Assembly: GCA_036401375.1 (NCBI GenBank)
Contig: DASWVB010000016.1
Coordinates: forward strand, 62,001-126,000
Length of the DNA stretch: 64,000 bases
Reading direction: 5' to 3'
Source: DASWUZ01 sp036401375
Lineage (GTDB): Bacteria; Acidobacteriota; Terriglobia; Terriglobales; Acidobacteriaceae
Every line of letters starts with the position of its first letter. Within the stretch, counting starts at the first letter, position 1. Below the pieces are notes generated by a model that was not told the DNA's origin, ran no database searches, and worked only from the letters and a program-made list of their open reading frames with translations. Both the position numbers and the translations under genes were made by a program. Below are positions 61,999 to 64,000 of the stretch, one piece after another.

Positions 61999-62770
61999 GA
62001 GCACAGTAGGCGGTATCTTTCTCGCTTTTGCAGGGATAGCGCTGGGCCTGATCATCGAGGGCGGCAAGGTGGGCCAGATGATCCAGCCGACGGCCGCGAT
62101 GATCGTCTTCGGCGGCACGATTGGCGCGGTGCTGATCCAGTTTCCCCTCGAGGTGGTGATGGAGGCTGCCGGGCAGCTGCGTTTCGTCTTCACTCACAAG
62201 GCGGGGAGCTCGGCCGGCCTGGCTGAGTCGCTGCTTCGCTACGCACACAAGGCACGCAGGGACGGCATGCTGTCGCTCGACGAAGAGCTTGACGGGATCA
62301 CCGATCCCTTCCTGAAGAAGACACTGATGCTTGCCATCGACGGCATGGAGCCGGATGAGCTGCGGGGCATCATGGACCTCGAGCTGAGCCTGAAGGCGGA
62401 GAAGGAAGATCAGATCCCGAGGGTGTTTGAGGCCGCGGGCGGCTTTGCGCCGACGATCGGAATCATCGGCGCCGTACTTGGCCTGATACAGGTGATGCAG
62501 AAGCTTGAAAACATCAACGAAGTAGGTAAGGGAATCGCGGTCGCGTTCGTGGCGACGGTTTACGGCGTGGGCTCGGCAAATATCCTCTTTTTGCCCTGGG
62601 CGGGCAAGCTCAAGATCAGAATGCGTGAGCGGCAGCTGGTGCGGGAGATGACGCTGGAAGCAGTTGTATCCATCCTTGAGGGGATCAATCCGCGGGTGCT
62701 CGAGGGAAAGATGAGTGGATATCTGAACAAGTCTCCCGAGGTCGAGAGAGAAAAGCTCGCCTACCAGTGA
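61991..62770 (+). CDS. motA: Flagellar stator protein MotA (second stator set)
   Basis: A 259-residue stator subunit, shorter than the left-hand copy and of the MotC/PomA-like type: DKSTVGGIFLAFAGIALGLIIEGG, then MIVFGGTIGAVLIQFPLEVV, FAPTIGIIGAVLGLIQVMQKL (TM3 Pro) and VYGVGSANILFLPWAGKLK (TM4). GAAGGAG precedes a GTG at 61991, chosen over a GTG 15 bases earlier. It overlaps flbD by 8 bases and motB by GTGA, giving a tight three-gene operon behind a sigma-28-type promoter. Confidence 0.94.
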   Translation: MDKSTVGGIFLAFAGIALGLIIEGGKVGQMIQPTAAMIVFGGTIGAVLIQFPLEVVMEAAGQLRFVFTHKAGSSAGLAESLLRYAHKARRDGMLSLDEELDGITDPFLKKTLMLAIDGMEPDELRGIMDLELSLKAEKEDQIPRVFEAAGGFAPTIGIIGAVLGLIQVMQKLENINEVGKGIAVAFVATVYGVGSANILFLPWAGKLKIRMRERQLVREMTLEAVVSILEGINPRVLEGKMSGYLNKSPEVEREKLAYQ

Positions 62771-63585
62771 GACCTCGAGGCCGGAACACCCGGGCGACGG
62801 ACCACGCCTCTCACGAGCGATGGCTGGTCTCTTACGCCGATTTCGTGACCCTGCTGTTCGCATTTTTTGTCGTGCTCTTTGCGTCTTCTCATCATGACCG
62901 CCAGTCGGTGACCAGCGTATCAAAGGCGATCAAGAGCGGGTTCAAAGAGATGAGCCATCTGCCCGATATGGAGCAGGAAAAGGTAATCACGGCTCTGAAG
63001 TCTCCCGGGGATGGCGTCTCTGCCATCCCGGTCACGAAGTTGCAGCCGCCTGCTCAGACCCTTCCGTCTTCGACTGCCCAGACAGCGGCAGCCGCGGTTG
63101 ATATGGCCGCCTTGAAGAAGCAGTTGCAGCAGGCGCTGGGCAGCGAGATCGCTGACCATGAAGTGGTATTGCGGGAGACGCCGGAGGGCTTTGTCATCAG
63201 CCTGCGCGAGCTTGGATTTTTCAACAGCGGCGAAGCCAACCTGCTGCCGGGCGCGGCAGAGAAGATCAAGCGCATCGCTTCTATTCTCATGCAGCACGGT
63301 CTCAACCTTCGCGTCGAAGGTCACTCCGATGATGTTCCGATCCATACAGCCCTGTTCCGCTCCAACTGGGAGCTGTCGACTGGGCGTGCGATGGCGGTAC
63401 TGCTATTGCTCGTCGATCAATCGGGCTTTGACCCTCACCGCATCTCCGTCGCTGGCTATGGACAGTACCGGCCGGTGGCCTCGAATGAATCTAACGAGGG
63501 CAGGCGGATGAACCGCCGCGTGGATATCGTCGTCGTCGGAACGTTGAATCCGCCGATACCGGCGCAGGCCCGCTCCGGACAATAA
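62767..63585 (+). CDS. motB: Flagellar stator protein MotB (second stator set)
   Basis: A 272-residue partner of the second MotA. Membrane helix WLVSYADFVTLLFAFFVVLFASS with ion-carrying Asp25; the pattern LLFAFFVVL is that of MotD/PomB/MotS proteins rather than E. coli MotB. The OmpA-like domain spans ~150-265 (FFNSGEANLLPGA, VEGHSDDVPI, NWELSTGRAMAVL, GYGQYRPVASN, NRRVDIVV). GTG start inside the motA stop. No long tail, unlike the left-hand MotB. Which ion it uses cannot be decided here. Confidence 0.94.
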   Translation: MRPRGRNTRATDHASHERWLVSYADFVTLLFAFFVVLFASSHHDRQSVTSVSKAIKSGFKEMSHLPDMEQEKVITALKSPGDGVSAIPVTKLQPPAQTLPSSTAQTAAAAVDMAALKKQLQQALGSEIADHEVVLRETPEGFVISLRELGFFNSGEANLLPGAAEKIKRIASILMQHGLNLRVEGHSDDVPIHTALFRSNWELSTGRAMAVLLLLVDQSGFDPHRISVAGYGQYRPVASNESNEGRRMNRRVDIVVVGTLNPPIPAQARSGQ

Positions 63586-63601
63586 AGGCGTGCTCCGCCC
63601 T

Positions 63602-64000
63602 TCAAGCAGGTCCGTGGTCTTGCTGAGCGGCCAGGTCCCCGAAGTTGATGAGGGACAATCCTTCTGTGGCGGTCAATGTAGGGACCACCTCAAGTATCGC
63701 CCTCCGTTCGACCTCACGCGACTCGAGCAGCCGCGTGTTCGCGCTCCGCAGATCGCTATCGTTGTAGCCGGGGTGGCATACCAGCTCCCAGGTACCCTCC
63801 GGCATTGCCTGCAGCAGGCTGTGCAGAGTGGTCGCGTCAAGGCTCCCCGTGGCCAGCACTCCGACTGCGCCGCCAGTTGTCACGAGCCCGCTCTGCGCAG
63901 TGGCCCTGGTGAAGTACGCTCGCCGGGTTCGCAGCAGGTTGACCTGTGCGCGCCTGAAGAGCGGTGCACCGCTGGTTGCGGCGACACTCCACTCCGGCTC
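63602..64000 (-). CDS. ChbG/HpnK-type carbohydrate deacetylase, C-terminal part (cut by window edge)
   Basis: The minus-strand frame is open to the right edge, giving at least 132 residues of a protein that begins outside the window. The segment GTWELVCHPGYNDSDLRSANTRLLESREVERRAI is typical of the YdjC/ChbG/HpnK family, metal-dependent N-deacetylases acting on chito-oligosaccharides or, for HpnK, hopanoid-linked sugars. CHPGY contributes a metal-ligand His. The substrate is unknown. It is convergent with motB and does not look like part of the flagellar island. Confidence 0.82.
   Translation of the reverse strand, partial: EPEWSVAATSGAPLFRRAQVNLLRTRRAYFTRATAQSGLVTTGGAVGVLATGSLDATTLHSLLQAMPEGTWELVCHPGYNDSDLRSANTRLLESREVERRAILEVVPTLTATEGLSLINFGDLAAQQDHGPA

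Overview
The window looks like the chromosome of a high-GC diderm bacterium, most likely an acidobacterium (Terriglobia-like). The diderm call rests on flagellar P- and L-ring genes (flgI, flgH, flgA). The lineage call is inference from gene content: several Tat-type secreted glycosidases, FlbD, and a stand-alone zinc-ribbon/GspE-N-like protein. No rRNA or other phylogenetic marker is present.

Left part (1-15.7 kb) is a glycan-degradation district. It holds a truncated DinB-like gene, a secreted xylose-isomerase-like TIM barrel, a TolB-type propeller protein, and an unusual APS-kinase/HAD fusion in a lower-GC stretch that ends at the 3' end of a tRNA-Ser(CGA). Then come a GH125 exo-mannosidase, a GH92 mannosidase and two divergent GH78 alpha-L-rhamnosidases. 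Together these fit stepwise trimming of mannose- and rhamnose-bearing glycans outside the cytoplasm. No SusC/SusD-like transporter or dedicated regulator is seen.

The rest (15.9-63.6 kb) is one nearly complete flagellar island, bracketed by two different stator pairs: an E. coli-like motA/motB on the left and a MotCD/PomAB-like pair on the right. In order: motAB; a PilZ protein on the minus strand; an OmpR-type regulator; a sigma-54-activator-like protein without DNA-binding domain; a soluble histidine kinase; an NtrC-type regulator (FlrABC-like); flgBC-fliEFGHIJ; fliK-flgDE; fliN-fliOPQR-flhBA; fliA; fliM-fliN2; a zinc-ribbon/MshEN-like protein; an HDOD protein; flgFGAHIJ; flgMN; flgKL; fliC; fliDS; flbD-motAB. 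The last gene is a partial ChbG/HpnK-type deacetylase.

Regulation can be partly read from the DNA. FliA (sigma-28) and FlgM (anti-sigma-28) are both present. Sites of the form TGAA-N15/16-GCCGATA occur upstream of fliC, flgM, flbD-motAB and, on the minus strand, the PilZ gene, with a weaker one before flgL. This outlines a late-class regulon including one stator set and a candidate YcgR-like brake.

Points of most interest are the zinc-ribbon/MshEN protein translationally coupled to FliN2, the FlrA-like protein without HTH, FliM/FliN without a recognisable CheY-docking peptide, FlgH without a lipobox, a FliO-like protein without a membrane segment, and the APS-kinase/HAD fusion. Genes fliL, flhF, flhG and all che genes are absent from this window.
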